Origin: Saccoglossus kowalevskii
Taxonomy: Eukaryota > Hemichordata > Enteropneusta > Harrimaniidae
Assembly (NCBI RefSeq): GCF_000003605.2
Contig: NW_003144288.1
Location: 565,829-595,815, forward strand
DNA length: 29,987 nucleotides
Direction of reading: 5' to 3'
The notes under the pieces were generated by a model that was not told the DNA's origin, made no database searches, and was given only the letters and a program-made list of their open reading frames with translations. Every line of letters starts with the position of its first letter. Positions within the stretch are counted from its first letter, which is position 1. The translations under genes were made by a program, and so were the position numbers. Shown piece by piece: positions 13,201 through 23,454 of the stretch.

Positions 13201-16200
13201 AGTTTATTCTAAATAAAGGAAATTTGGAATTTTGAAACAAGCAAAAACATGTTTTGAACAAATGTAATTTCCAACAGAATTATGGTAAATTTTTGTTCTC
13301 AATGCTAATTCATGTAAAACTCTTTTATTGAACAGGACAATCTTCTGTATTCTGGTTGTGGTGATAGTAATGTGTATGTATGGGATTTGGAATCTGGAAC
13401 TAGGAAGGTAGGCATATGAACAAACTATCGGCATATCTGCTGAAATTATGTTTCAGATAATGACGGGGCAGAAAAACTGTATCGTTGTGTATTGAGGGCT
13501 ATATTTCAACATTACTGTATGATTCGGATAAAATATTTCATAGGTCTGACATTTTTAATGTATTTGCTTGAAATTTTGACTCATTTTGTCATATGTAATG
13601 CAATGTAATATGCACTTAAGATATATATATGACTGTGCAGTTTAATTAACAGTTTTGGTGCACACACATTTCCGTTAAATCTCCTAATCAACAAGATACG
13701 GTATGTTTAGTGTGTTACCTGGAAGCCGTGTATATACCCGGTATTTCAAAAACTGCTGTCAGCAGGTTAAGTATTTTGGGAAACATAGAATTGTGGCAGA
13801 CACTTTTATTTCTATCATGTCTGCTCTCAAATCTAATAGAGAAAATTCTGTATTTGTAAAAAATCCATGGGATGAAATACTGTAACATTTTTTGCTTGGA
13901 ATTAATTTTCGCTGAAGGAATGATTCAATGAAAATACAATTCAGCTAATATACCTTTTTTCATATATTTTACATACAAAAATCAGTGAAAATAAATTCCA
14001 TACAAAATGTCCAAAAAGTCTTATCAGCGAGAATTAATTCCAGCTAAAATAAAGTATTTTACAGTAGAAGACACTTGTGTGACATATTGATATTAGACTG
14101 TCATGATGGTATGAATGGTGCCTTCCACCAACGACACATGTATGGGTTTGAAGCTGTCTGTGGAGGGCACTGTGTCAGGCTGTTCTGACAAACACCCTAA
14201 AACTATCAAATCAACGTAGCAACAATTGTACAGTATTGTTAACTGTGACTATAATGTTATTTTTTTTGGAACTTGAATGAACTTGTGTCATGCAACTTTT
14301 GTCTTTTAGAACACTCTCAAAGGCCACAAAGATTATATTCATTGTTTAACAAGTCGATATAATGGGCAGGAATTGATGTCTGGGTCTGAAGATGGCTCTG
14401 TCAGGGTGTGGGGTGAGTTGTGAATCTATGAGAGAAGCATAGATACAAATCTCCATAGAAACCTATAAATCAGAATTATCAGATGATTATTTGATTATTA
14501 GTGTCTAGGGTTTTTTCTAGAGGGAGGGAGCACTGCAATTCAGCAGCGCCACCAAGTGAGGGGGGGGGGAGATAGGGTTCCCTCCCAGGGTGTGGAGTTT
14601 TTAAAGTTAAAATGGAGCATTCTATGGCTTCCTTAGGCCCAAAATTACTATCAGACAGGTCACAGTTGAAGACTGAGGCCACATGTGATGCCTGGTCAAT
14701 CAGAATTTCATGGTTGCCAGAGGATCTGCTTCCCAGGGTAGCAGGCCATGGCATGAGGGTGCTGCACCCCTGTTCCCTTGTTTAAAAAAATCCCTGGTGT
14801 CATCAGTTAAAATCTTAGAAAGGACTGTGCTGTGTGAGTGTGACAGGCATATGAAGTAGAAAGGGGAATAGTACAAATTTAAAGCGGGGGAGTTGTACCA
14901 TACATGTAGTATGTCGTTGTTTACAAACTAGCATCTACCAATGAGCCTTTGCCCTTTAAACATGTGTTGTTATCATCGCTTGGGACTCGATGGATTTCGA
15001 TCCGAAATTAATCAGGTCTGTAGATGAGCCTAGAGCACCTTTGCACCAAGTTTCATTGAAATCTGTTGAGTGGCTTTCGAGATACCTGTATCATTGAAAC
15101 AGTTTAAAATTGGCTAATTATTATGTAAAATGAGTGATTAATATGCCCAGATATTGACCAAAAACTAATCATGTCTGTGCATTATCCTGGAACATTTATG
15201 AACATTTCTCGTCTGCCTTATGGATCTCATCCGTAATGTTTGATCTTACAGATACACGGACTTCAAGTGAAGCTGTCCATGTCATTGAACCTTTCAAACA
15301 TCAAGTAAGTTAAAAGTTTTGTTTTAGAAATTTCTATTTTTAACTCCCACATCTTCAAGTATGACACCCAAGCTTGTCATAGTCAGTCCTTCATTTTCGT
15401 TGTTGTTGCCCAACGTTCACCATCTTCTAAATAAACAACTTCTTGAAAAATACATGCCAGATGAATGTTGAGATGATAGTTGTCAGATTGCCCCTTATTT
15501 ACGTATTTCCAGAAATTATTGCAAATGTGACTTTATTTCACACAAATTATAGCTTTAATTTATAAAATAATAATAATGACACCAGTCTATACAAATTAAA
15601 TAACTCATCATCTAATCGACCTTAGATGTGAATGTGATGTGATTTTTCACAAGAGAACTATTTAAAAAACTCAACTAAGAATTGTAAAATTACAGAATTA
15701 TAATTATATTTTTGTACTTGATACAAAACACATTTTAATTCATCTTAATTGTGTATTACTGAATGTATTTAAAAAAGATTACACAATCATAAATTAATTT
15801 TGGATGTTAAAATATTCAGTTTATATTTATTTTTAATAATTTTGTTTATCCATATTAATAAATGTTACTTGATTCCAACCATGGTGTAATTATGGTAAGA
15901 TACATCTATTGCAAATATATTTATGACCAGCCCATGTAGCGTCAAATTACACATTTATATTAATTTCTGTATATTAATTAGATCTTATTTATATTTCTCT
16001 CCGTTTCCCCTGTTGATATATTGTATGTGTTATCAAGTATATGTGTCAATACTGATGCAGATAATCATGTGTAAAATAGTTATTTACGATGTGGAGAGAG
16101 ATTGCCATGGCAAACCAGGATTTATCAGAGGATTGGTTTTTAACTACCATAAATAATAACATTTTATTAGGGTGCTGAATTGCACTTATCGGAGTACTAC

Positions 16201-19200
16201 AAATGATAGTACCATCTGCATTAATGATGTAAAAAAATCGTTTTTCTTTTATTTCTGGTCAACATTTGTGTTTGTGAAAAATAATGTACATTTATGAAAA
16301 ATTAATTTAAATTTAATTTATAATTAAATTTGAAGAAATAAGTTTAAAAGAAAAATGTATTCACGCAATGATTTTTGAAATCAAATGAACCAAAAACCAA
16401 TTGCCCCCCCCCCCCCCACCAAAATTGGAAACAACATTACTATTCTCAAGGCTGTATTGTATTTGGATGCATTATTCCACAATACACTGTAAAATGACTA
16501 ATTTTCACTGGGTTAAAATTTTGCTGACTTACCATTTCAGGCATATTCAGTGGGTTATAGATTCACTGTTTTATCATTTAGATAATGTGTTCTATGCTAA
16601 ATTTTACATATTCACTGGGTTTTAATTTAGCGCATTATCCAGTCAACGAAATGAGCAAAATTAAAACCCAGTGAATAATTAACCCCTTTACAGTAGACTT
16701 GTTGTTGTCACTGTGTATTACAGACATATTTTTATTTCAGGAGTGTAGCAGACCTAACCAAGGCAAATGGATTGGATGTATTGCTGTAGACTCATCAGAT
16801 GATTGGATGGTGAGTCTGTATGATGATCTCTGTATTTGTGTCCAGTGATTATTTTGACATTTTCTAAATATTTACACCGCTTACACAAGTTAGTTAATTT
16901 TCACTGATACAAATTATTGCGATTTAAGAAATGTACAGTTTTAGTGAATAACATTTTACGAAAGTCTTTGAGACTGATTCACAACATTTTGGGCTACACA
17001 GACAGTTTTAAATATTACTTTTAGCTTTAGAAGAAGAAGACTATACATAATAATTTTGTAGATGGTGTCAAAAGTTGACAAAGGTGCTCAAAAGGTTAAA
17101 AAGTTAACAGTATTCATGCTGCTATAATGTACATAAGAAATAAGAGTTGTAACCTATTTATTGTTTATAAGTGTTCACAGGTAGACGCAAATAACAATGT
17201 GCTGATTGGGTAACACTGGTAGTTGTAAGCAATTGTGCAGTGAAAATTAATTTGTGTTAAAATAAATGATTTTACAGTACCTGCTTTCCGATTTTAATTA
17301 CAGCAACAATTTCTAAATTGAGAATCATTTTAGGTTTTGTAACTTATTGTCATTCACCGTGACTGCTGTTTACTGTACCTAGTATTTTTGGCATGGTCAA
17401 ATTGGCTGACATTTACCTGTTGTAGCTGTCCACTTTCTATTCTGGGAATGTGTTGGTTTATATAGTGAAAGAGTCTTGTTTACAATGCATGTTTACTTGT
17501 TTATTTTTGGAATGTTGATAAAAAATGATGGTTTGCATTTATAAGCAAACTAACTACAAAACTAGATTATTTATTGAGATTGTTCATAGCTCATTGATCA
17601 GGGTCCGTAGCGTTGAAAAAATCCTTTGAATTTTTTGAGGTCTGGAAAGTCTTTGAGTTGTCTTTAAATTACAGGAAAAATAAAAAATCTTTGAAAAGTC
17701 TTTAAATTTCTTTATAGTTATTACCAGTAATTCATTTTAGAAAGGCTCGTTTTCTCTGCATAGAGTCTTTTTTTATAAAGTGTTTTCTACCCCAGTTCCA
17801 ACAAGTGCCGTCAGTGATTGCTACCTCCGCACTCAAATTAAGAGTCAAAATGTCTTGGGGAAAAATGCAAGAAAGTTTGGGAAAAGGTCTGGAAAAGTTT
17901 TGAAAATTATTTGGCTCTTGGTGCTATGGACCCTGTTTTGTGAAGATAGATACAATATTGACTACAACTATAAGCAATGTATATACTCAGAAAACAGAAG
18001 ACAGTTTTCCTTTAACCTGAAATAAACGCAGTATAAAATATAAATATGAAATGTGTGTATGATTTCCAGGTATGCGGTGGTGGACCAACGTTAACATCCT
18101 GGCACATGAGATCTCTGACACCAACTGTAGTATTCCCAACACCAAACATCTGTCAAAAACATGTCATGTTCCATGAAGACACAGTAAGTTATTATATTTT
18201 TTTTTCTAAAAACTTTGTATGATCAGTGTAGCGCCCTCAAGAGGTCAACTTTGAATTTCCTCTATCATTGACAAAAACAAATTTATTAAAGGTAGAATTC
18301 TTTACTTTCCCAGTGGAAAAAGAATATACAGAATATAGTCAGAGGCAAGAATTGTGTATGCATCATCATCATATTATTGCAATGTTTGTTTAGTCCATGC
18401 ATAATTATCTTTGTGAAATGTTTATAAAAACTGATCTGATGAGACAGAAAAAGATGTAGATTTCACAAGTTCCAGTCACGTGTTGCACGTAAGTAAATTA
18501 GTTGTGCACTACTGAGTGGCATTAACATCTGTAACAGTGTATGAACTTGTCATTAATATTGAATTTTCGCTCAACTGCCATTAACTCCCTGACAACTTTC
18601 AAGTTCTCGTTGTATAAAATAACAGTTCTGACCCAGCACATACACTTTCTTTGTACTCCTAAAATGACAATCTCATGAACTTTAATAGAGACCCATTTGA
18701 CTACCCAAATCACCTGTTTGTGTAAATGTTGACTCGTATCTTATTTTTAATATTTATTTTGTTTCTATAGATTATATCAGGAGGTACATGTTCCAATGTT
18801 TATCATTGGACTATTAATGGTGACATGAAATCGTGCGTTCCTTGTACGCCTACTAGCGTCTATAGTATAGCAATCAATACACACTCTGAAAATAATCGGG
18901 TAAGTCACAAACGTTTAGTCTTCGTTAATCCCAGGATAAATTGATTCAACCGACTTGATTGAAACTTTGATTATTAAAGTACCACTGAAAGTTTGTTTTA
19001 ATTTTGCATAAACAAACAATGTATTTGCCATTCATTGGACTGTATTGAATGCCGTGAACTTTAACCTTTTGAGCACCATGTTGTAACATTTTGCAATTTT
19101 TTTCTAAATTTCATTTGTTTATGGACCACATAAACATAATCTGCTACTTATTTTGATCAGAATTACAAAAAATATATCAAAAAATATTGTACTTTTATTT

Positions 19201-19881
19201 TGTCTGAGGAGATAAAAAAAAGATTACCTGTAATACAGATAAGACTGATATCAACTGAATGCATTCAAATATAGTACTGAAGCACAGGGTGGCTAAATTT
19301 TATTTTTTTTTCTTTGCTGACTAGTAAGTAATTTTTTAAAATAGTAACAAGACTGTCACTATTCCCCAAACATTATCAGTACCAATCACATATAAAATTA
19401 TGCAATGTTTTCACCATCCATTCCCCTCACTTCCCCCCCCTATTGTGCTTAACAGTTTCCCTGTTCCAATCTGTCTTGGAGAATGTTTACAATAACTACT
19501 TACCTCCCAGGGTTTCTTTTTCTGTATGCCTCAAGGACCATACTACAGTACTTCGATTTAACCTGGTGCTGCAGTTTTTGTCTGTATTCATTAATTATTA
19601 GGTAGATTGATAATGGGCAAGGTTGTAATAGTTTCACTATGTTCAGATGGCGTTGACGTTGTAATACCTGGCCTTAAAATTTTGTAGTTCATATATACTG
19701 GATGATAATTATATTAGATAGTAAGTTGATTACATTTGTGAGTCGTTGAATTGTGACAGATTAATGTCTTGTGTATTTACTGTTTCTTTTTTTGCAGGTA
19801 CTGAGTACATGTGGTAGTGGATACAAAGTGGACATCTTCACAAACTTTGGATACAGAGCATTTTCACTTCTCTTCAGTTGA
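7282..19881 (+). CDS. THOC6: THO complex subunit 6 (WD40 mRNA-export factor)
   Basis: THOC6 is a WD40 beta-propeller of the nuclear THO/TREX complex, which couples transcription and splicing to mRNA export. Coding exons: 7282-7314, 9485-9603, 10241-10305, 11420-11471, 12651-12702, 12812-12898, 13336-13407, 14310-14412, 15252-15304, 16741-16809, 18070-18183, 18771-18899, 19798-19881 (TGA). All introns are GT-AG and phases match, giving 343 aa (human about 341). Using GAG|GTTGGT at 7299 as first donor would give 338 aa; ATC|GTGAGA fits better. Diagnostic stretches: [16 protein letters not shown] (22-37), AIYSLIATD (77-85), YVWDLESG (150-157), GHKDYIHCL (165-173) with [12 protein letters not shown] (184-195), KWIGCIAVD (221-229), WMVCGGGP (234-241), and the family-typical end [17 protein letters not shown] (327-343). 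Human THOC6 has near-identical text at these places, from memory. The gene is complete, with no frameshift. Neighbour GIT is convergent. Identity is certain; only exon 1's end is open. Confidence 0.97.
7499..8530. repeat. Family-A repeat: hairpin-headed tandem array in THOC6 intron 1
   Basis: The array opens with a near-perfect hairpin at 7499-7533 (AGTCCCCGTT and CGGAC, loop ATA, then complementary arms with a two-base bulge), followed by a GTGCGTGC microsatellite (7545-7583). Repeated blocks follow. GCC/GCAGAAAATGCAT recurs at 7739, 8061 and 8377 (spacing 322 and 316). Each block is itself two related halves of about 150-175 bases, both built around 'ggatc...atgcatgga...ttcaaa' and 'atggc..gccatttt'. 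The right end at about 8514-8530 reads GAACGGAACGGGGACA, an inverted form of the left GTCCCCGTTC, suggesting a bounded element. Other copies: 4608-4815 and 24568-24860. Confidence 0.8.
7545..7583 (+). repeat. (GTGC)n microsatellite
   Basis: Tetranucleotide run of GTGC with single GTAC and GTCC variants, lying between the hairpin and the first monomer of the family-A array. The equivalent place in the 4608 copy is a (GTCC)n run, so the microsatellite seems to be part of the element design. Confidence 0.85.
9115..9270. mobile_element. Degenerate MITE relic, CTGTAAA/TTTACAG family
   Basis: Several 'gtgaaattaaa' and 'cagtgaaaatat' words end in GATTTTACAGTA (9259-9270), the terminus shared by the MITEs at 13878, 21860 and 27439. 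The left end is not clear, so this is a truncated or diverged copy in THOC6 intron 1. Confidence 0.45.
10820..11330 (-). other. GC-richer island in THOC6 intron 3 with antisense ORF
   Basis: Against AT-rich flanks this block holds many CG dinucleotides. The minus strand carries a GC-box-like GGGGGCGGAGC (about 11299-11310) and a CGTTGCTAAG word (about 11270-11280) that resembles an RFX half-site. A 152-codon minus frame runs from 11278 to 10820. Its first 27 residues look like a signal peptide (MLRR, then hydrophobic [14 protein letters not shown], then small residues). No family is recognised and the rest of the frame has no domain look. It could be an intronic promoter or enhancer with a nested antisense transcript, or a TE remnant. 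Confidence 0.25.
11520..12012 (+). repeat. Family-B repeat with ~156-bp tandem core (copy 1)
   Basis: Starts near a CCGTCGTCGTCCG run (11531) and contains three monomers marked by 'ttcttgttgaaaac' at about 11567, 11725 and 11880 (spacing 157 and 155). It ends in a conserved tail: 'aatgtgcattgctaacag', 'cggagctatctcag', then a hairpin CAGCC-GACA-GGCTG at 11991-12004 and CTTGTTT. The same sequence occurs inverted at 29411-29987. Lies in THOC6 intron 4. Confidence 0.85.
13878..14066. mobile_element. Palindromic MITE, TA target duplication
   Basis: A 189-bp element in THOC6 intron 7 running from TACTGTAAC to TTTTACAGTA. The two halves are inverted copies of each other: GGAATTAATTTTCGCTGA near the left end pairs with TCAGCGAGAATTAATTCC near the right. 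The flanking TA on both sides fits a Tc1/mariner-type TA duplication. There is no coding capacity. Near-copies lie at 21860-22050 and 27439-27621. Confidence 0.85.
14506..14796. mobile_element. hAT-like non-autonomous element in THOC6 intron 8
   Basis: A 291-bp segment beginning TAGGGTTTTTTC and ending AAAAAAATCCCTG, an imperfect terminal inverted repeat of hAT style (YAGGG start). It is flanked on both sides by GTGTC (14501-14505 and 14797-14801), a possible 5-bp target duplication. The interior is GC-richer than the intron and contains a G9 run. The minus-strand frame over 14754-14479 is part of this element and not a gene. Confidence 0.55.
14930..15240. repeat. Probable dispersed-repeat fragment
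   Basis: The stretch with 'caccaagtttcattgaaat', 'ctgttgagtggctttcgaga' and 'tacctgta' reads like a widespread invertebrate interspersed repeat and differs in composition from the surrounding intron. I see no termini and only one copy in this window, so the assignment is weak. Confidence 0.3.
16483..16695. mobile_element. MITE, variant of the CTGTAAA/TTTACAG family
   Basis: Runs from TACACTGTAAAATGAC to TTTACAGTA in THOC6 intron 9. The inner inverted words TTTTCACTGGGTTAAAA and AAAACCCAGTGAATAATT pair across the element. It shares the AAAACCCAGTGAATAATTAA block with the copy at 26946-27138, forming a subfamily distinct from the 13878, 21860 and 27439 copies. Confidence 0.7.
17599..17935. mobile_element. 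hAT-like MITE in THOC6 intron 10
   Basis: A 337-bp segment with inverted ends CAGGGTCCGTAGC (left) and GCTATGGACCCTG (right). Inside, the repeated words 'gaaaagtctttgaa' and GGTCTGGAAAG occur near both ends in inverted order. CAGGG ends and CTTTGAAAA-rich arms are typical of small hAT derivatives in animals. No clean 8-bp target duplication is visible. The + strand frame at 17780-18025 lies within it and is not a gene. Confidence 0.65.
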
Positions 19882-19963
19882 TAAAATCAATAGTGCCATA
19901 TTGTATGCTTCATGAATGACAGTGAAGCCATTCCGTCATAGTGTAAAATTAATGCTTTTATTT

Positions 19964-19969
19964 AATAAA
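19964..19969 (+). terminator. THOC6 poly(A) signal AATAAA
   Basis: Canonical AATAAA 83 bases after the THOC6 stop, the first on this strand after the CDS. It implies a short 3'UTR of roughly 100 bases. Confidence 0.7.
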
Positions 19970-21527
19970 ACCGTAGTGGTTCACAGAACATAAGGAGCAA
20001 CAGCAAGTTATTAAATAGTTCATTCCTGTGTCAGATTTTTGCTTTATTAGTAGCGCATAAGTTTATAAATAACAGGTACATTATACGTTGATGAGGTATA
20101 TGATAATTGCAACTGTTTATTTTACATGCACTTCCAAAAACAACTGAGTTAGTAGGGTAGGGTATATTTAACATACACGCTTCTCAGGTATTCACTCGTC
20201 CGAGAAAATGACATTAACATCCAATTCAAAACTCTATTACCTATAACAGACTATAAGCCAGACACAAAATTTGATTTGGCAGAATGAAATTCTACATATC
20301 TGTCAATTTTTAGTTGAAAATTTCCAGTTTTACTAAATATCCTCAACTAAAAGTCTATATAAAAGCTACAGAAAGTAATTACTACTGGTATCTTTCAATA
20401 TAGATTTGTATACAGACTGTCGTTTTATGGTTATAACTGACTTATAGTCCAGTTATTTACTGAAAATAAAGATGAATATTATGAGTACTAAATTACCAAT
20501 GAAATTTAATACCACAATCACATTTTATATGCAATAAAATATTGAATAATCAATCTGACTTTTTAAGGGTGATGAGAACATGAAATGGATTAATGGTCTT
20601 GTTTCATACCATATATGGATAGAGCAACTCTATAGATTTAAAGAACCAGACAAAGATATGTTTACATTAATTTTATAAATATTTTATTATCTTGGTAAAT
20701 AAATCAGGTGCATTTATCATTGAAATGCAACATATAAATCTAGTTGAAACTTCCACAATATCTGAATTTGGCAGCAAATGATTAACTAATTGCAATAAGC
20801 TTGAAAATGAATAAAACACAGCAGTTATACAGCACTTCATTATTCTTTCCATCTCGTTTGGATAATTTTAAAATTGACGGAAAGTGGGTATTACATTTGA
20901 TCATGTTTTCAAGTCACTCATTTCACTAATGGGGGTGGGTGGCTCTTCCTAATGATACTAGATTGCAGCGTCTGGGTTATGTAAAGTTAATTTTAAATAC
21001 AGAACAACCAACATGCTGATTGGTGTGAAACAACTGGTTAAATTTGATTTTATAACAAAATTGAATATTCACAAAAAAATATTTTCCAATTTCCGTCCTG
21101 TATTTCAGTTTAATCTATGCAAAACTCCTGAAGGTCATACACCCTGGTACTGTTTTCATGTTATTTCATATAAATATACACCAATTTGTTGCAATTTACA
21201 CCTTTGAAATGTGACAATTATATTTGTTTAGGGAATTTGTGTACCAGGATGTGCGACCCTTTGAGGTCATACATAAAGCCTATTAATTTGAAAAAGGGGA
21301 GGGGAAGGATATATTCCGATTTTAAGACTACTGGTATTAAAATTATAAAAAACACAAACTTGAAATAAATCTATAAACACAGTTGATCCATACAAACAGC
21401 TGCATAAAATATTAATAAACAATTCTATTTTACATAAACAAGAGGGGCTTTAAAAAGCAGCGAAGCAAACTTGTGTTTATTCAAATGCAGAATACTAATA
21501 TCGCCATGAATATCTTTAAAATGTTTT
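19970..21527. other. Intergenic stretch between convergent genes
   Basis: AT-rich and without coding signal. Around 20034-20090 is a copy of the 'gctttattag tagcgcata ... aggtacatta' sequence also seen at about 4136-4190, about 55 bases long in each. Confidence 0.55.
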
Positions 21528-21683
21528 ATGTTAATTGCAAGCATCAAGGTTAAAGCAGGAAGGTCGTCACCTGTGTATGCGCAGGAAATTGAATCCCAAG
21601 CGGCCAAAATACAACACATGCTGAAAATGCAAAGGCTCATAGGTAGACGCTTGTTTATAAACAATGACGCTATGGCCATCTGA
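21528..21683 (+). other. Small ORF of 51 codons, unrecognised
   Basis: ATG at 21528 opens a frame to TGA at 21681-21683. Unlike neighbouring chance ORFs it is rich in charged and helix-forming residues (YAQEIESQAAKIQ, MLKMQRLIGRR) and sits in a locally GC-richer patch (21545-21745). It has no membrane segment or signal peptide and matches no family I know. The opposite strand is also open here (21778-21425), which weakens the coding argument. It may be a small protein, the last exon of something, or part of an old repeat. Confidence 0.2.
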
Positions 21684-21859
21684 AGCACGCGCAGGTAACG
21701 ACTCCCCCGCTTTAAATAACAATGCAACAGAAAACCAGTGATCCTGGCAAACAAGCTTTTCAAAATATTCCACTTCATTATTTCACTTTTTCTAGTCTGA
21801 CAATGATTGGCAAAGTTATTGTGCCATAAACATACGTGTTACTCTTTATAAAAATGGCT

Positions 21860-22050
21860 TACTGTAAAATACTTTATTTTAGATGCAATTAACTTTCACT
21901 GGAAATTTTCTTTTTGTGTGCTTTGTATGGAGTTTATTTTCACTGATTTTTGATGGGTTGAATTGTAAAATATAGAAAAAAAAGATATATTCGCTGGATT
22001 TAATTTTCATTGAATCACCGCTTTAGCGAAAATAAAAATATTTTACAGTA
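21860..22050. mobile_element. Palindromic MITE, TA target duplication
   Basis: A 191-bp copy of the 13878-14066 family, from TACTGTAAAATACTTTATTTT-like start to ATATTTTACAGTA. The inner inverted words (TTTCACTGGAAATTTT left, TTTAGCGAAAATAAAA right) are diverged from the other copies. TA is duplicated at both ends. Confidence 0.8.
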
Positions 22051-22206
22051 CGAGATGGCAGTGGATTGAGATTAATTATTAAGCCACTTAGGATTAAATC
22101 AGTTTAACAATGATTCACTGGCATTGCATAGACGAATGCTTCTAACAGAGAATATGAATAATGTTTCCTGAACTATGGCTTTGATTGGATTGTACCCTTC
22201 ATGTTA

Positions 22207-22771
22207 GACTGGCGGAGTCGGGATGATTAGTTTGTTTTTTTAGTTTAAATAAAATAAAAAAAATCACGAAATAAAAGTGTTAGCACGAAATCACCCCGAC
22301 TGGTTTATTCTGCAGGAAATTCATTGCTATTAAATATTCATGATGCACATATTATAATGAGGTGGGCGCGGAAATGCGTGCATAATTAGGTCAACATGGT
22401 AAAGGTCACATTGCAGACCCAACATGGCTGCACGTTGAAATTTGAGTTTGTTGTAGTCGTCGTAAATAGACTTAAAAAGTAACTCGTACTAGTCGTAGAA
22501 TTAAAAATAAAACGGCTGCTACTGTCAGCCGACGTCTTCTCGATCAGAGGTCAGTTGAAGAGACGTGATTGGCTTAGGTGATTGTCAATTAGAACACTCA
22601 TTAACATAATTACCCGTTGAAAATTCGACGGGTTCCTGCAGTGTCGATAGAGGGCCATGCAGAATAAACCAGTCAGGGTGATTTCGCAGTTACGCTAACA
22701 CCTCCATTTCGCGTTTTTTTTTATTTTATCTAAACTACAAAAACAAATTAATCGCCCCGACTGCGCCAGTC
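22207..22771. mobile_element. 565-bp TIR element with TA duplication
   Basis: Long terminal inverted repeats: left 22207-22314 (begins GACTGGCGGAGTCGGG, ends TTATTCTGCA) and right 22659-22771 (ends CCCCGACTGCGCCAGTC), about 110 bases each and roughly 80-85% matched by eye. TA flanks both ends (22205-22206, 22772-22773), as in Tc1/mariner-type insertions. The 344-bp middle has no ORF. It is a non-autonomous element inserted downstream of GIT. Confidence 0.88.
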
Positions 22772-22773
22772 TA

Positions 22774-23277
22774 CTTTCATGCATGCCTACCCCAGCTCAC
22801 TCAGACAGCATTGTAATCAACTTTTCAGTTGGGTTATTCTATTCCATTCTATAGGGTGAGCAGATGCGATGAGAGGGACTTTGATCTTACATAAGTAGCT
22901 CTATAACTTTGAAAATTAACAATAAAATAACATCTTGGGGAGGGGGGGTTTAAATAGAAGTAAACAATTTCTACACATCTTTTATCATGACATGTGGCAA
23001 ATAAAACATATTTTGATAAAATTCATCCAACATTTGTGTGAATATGGTATTTAAAATTTGTTTATACAACTTTGAATTGGCGTTGTCAATTCTGAATTCC
23101 GATGGATAGTTGGCAGCCATTATTACAGAAATGTCTTTATGATGACACTTGAAGCTTTCAGACGCAAATGTTTTTTTTCTTCTAATTCTTATGACTTGAA
23201 AATCCATTCATTAGATTTCTCAGGACTTTTTTCGTGAAAAAGTCAAAATAAACGGGAACAAATGGCGTGGACATTTT
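22774..23277. other. Intergenic, downstream of GIT
   Basis: No gene seen. The minus-strand frame over 23207-22971 has chance-like composition and no domain. This part lies beyond the likely GIT poly(A) site. Confidence 0.5.
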
Positions 23278-23283
23278 TTTAAT
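23278..23283 (-). terminator. Candidate GIT poly(A) signal ATTAAA
   Basis: ATTAAA on the minus strand, about 130 bases after the GIT stop codon at 23413-23415. I see no AATAAA closer on that strand. The common ATTAAA variant is plausible but unproven. Confidence 0.4.
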
Positions 23284-23339
23284 TCTGATGGGCATCTGTT
23301 ACATAATGCTATATGTATTACTTTAAGCAACTAGACTCA

Positions 23340-23454
23340 TTGCTTAGCAGCTTTCGCTGGTTGTATTACTAAAACTGGGTTGCCAGTTGTTTAGCAGTTT
23401 TCGCTATCTGTATTATTGAAACAGTGTCACCAGTTGCTTAGCGGCTTTCGCTAT
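23340..23454 (-). repeat. 47-bp tandem repeat made from the GIT coding end
   Basis: The stretch coding for IAKAAKQLVTLFQ and the stop is followed downstream by two more copies at an exact 47-bp spacing (+ strand word TTGCTTAGCAGCTTTCGCT starts at 23434, 23387 and 23340, with changes). Copies two and three match at 36 of 47 positions by hand count. Read on the minus strand, copy two still spells IAKTAKQLATQF and stop, and copy three AKAAKQ and stop, each in its own frame because 47 is not a multiple of three. The third copy is cut short. Confidence 0.92.

Noticed and set aside
14479-14754. Minus ORF of 91 codons in THOC6 intron 8
   Set aside because: Contained in the hAT-like element; its proline/glycine look comes from the G-rich run.
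16404-16418. C-run with a Pro-rich ORF (16401-16625)
   Set aside because: Homopolymer plus MITE sequence; no coding evidence.
21425-21778. Minus ORF of 117 codons in the intergenic gap
   Set aside because: No domain, inconsistent composition along its length, and overlapped by other open frames on both strands.
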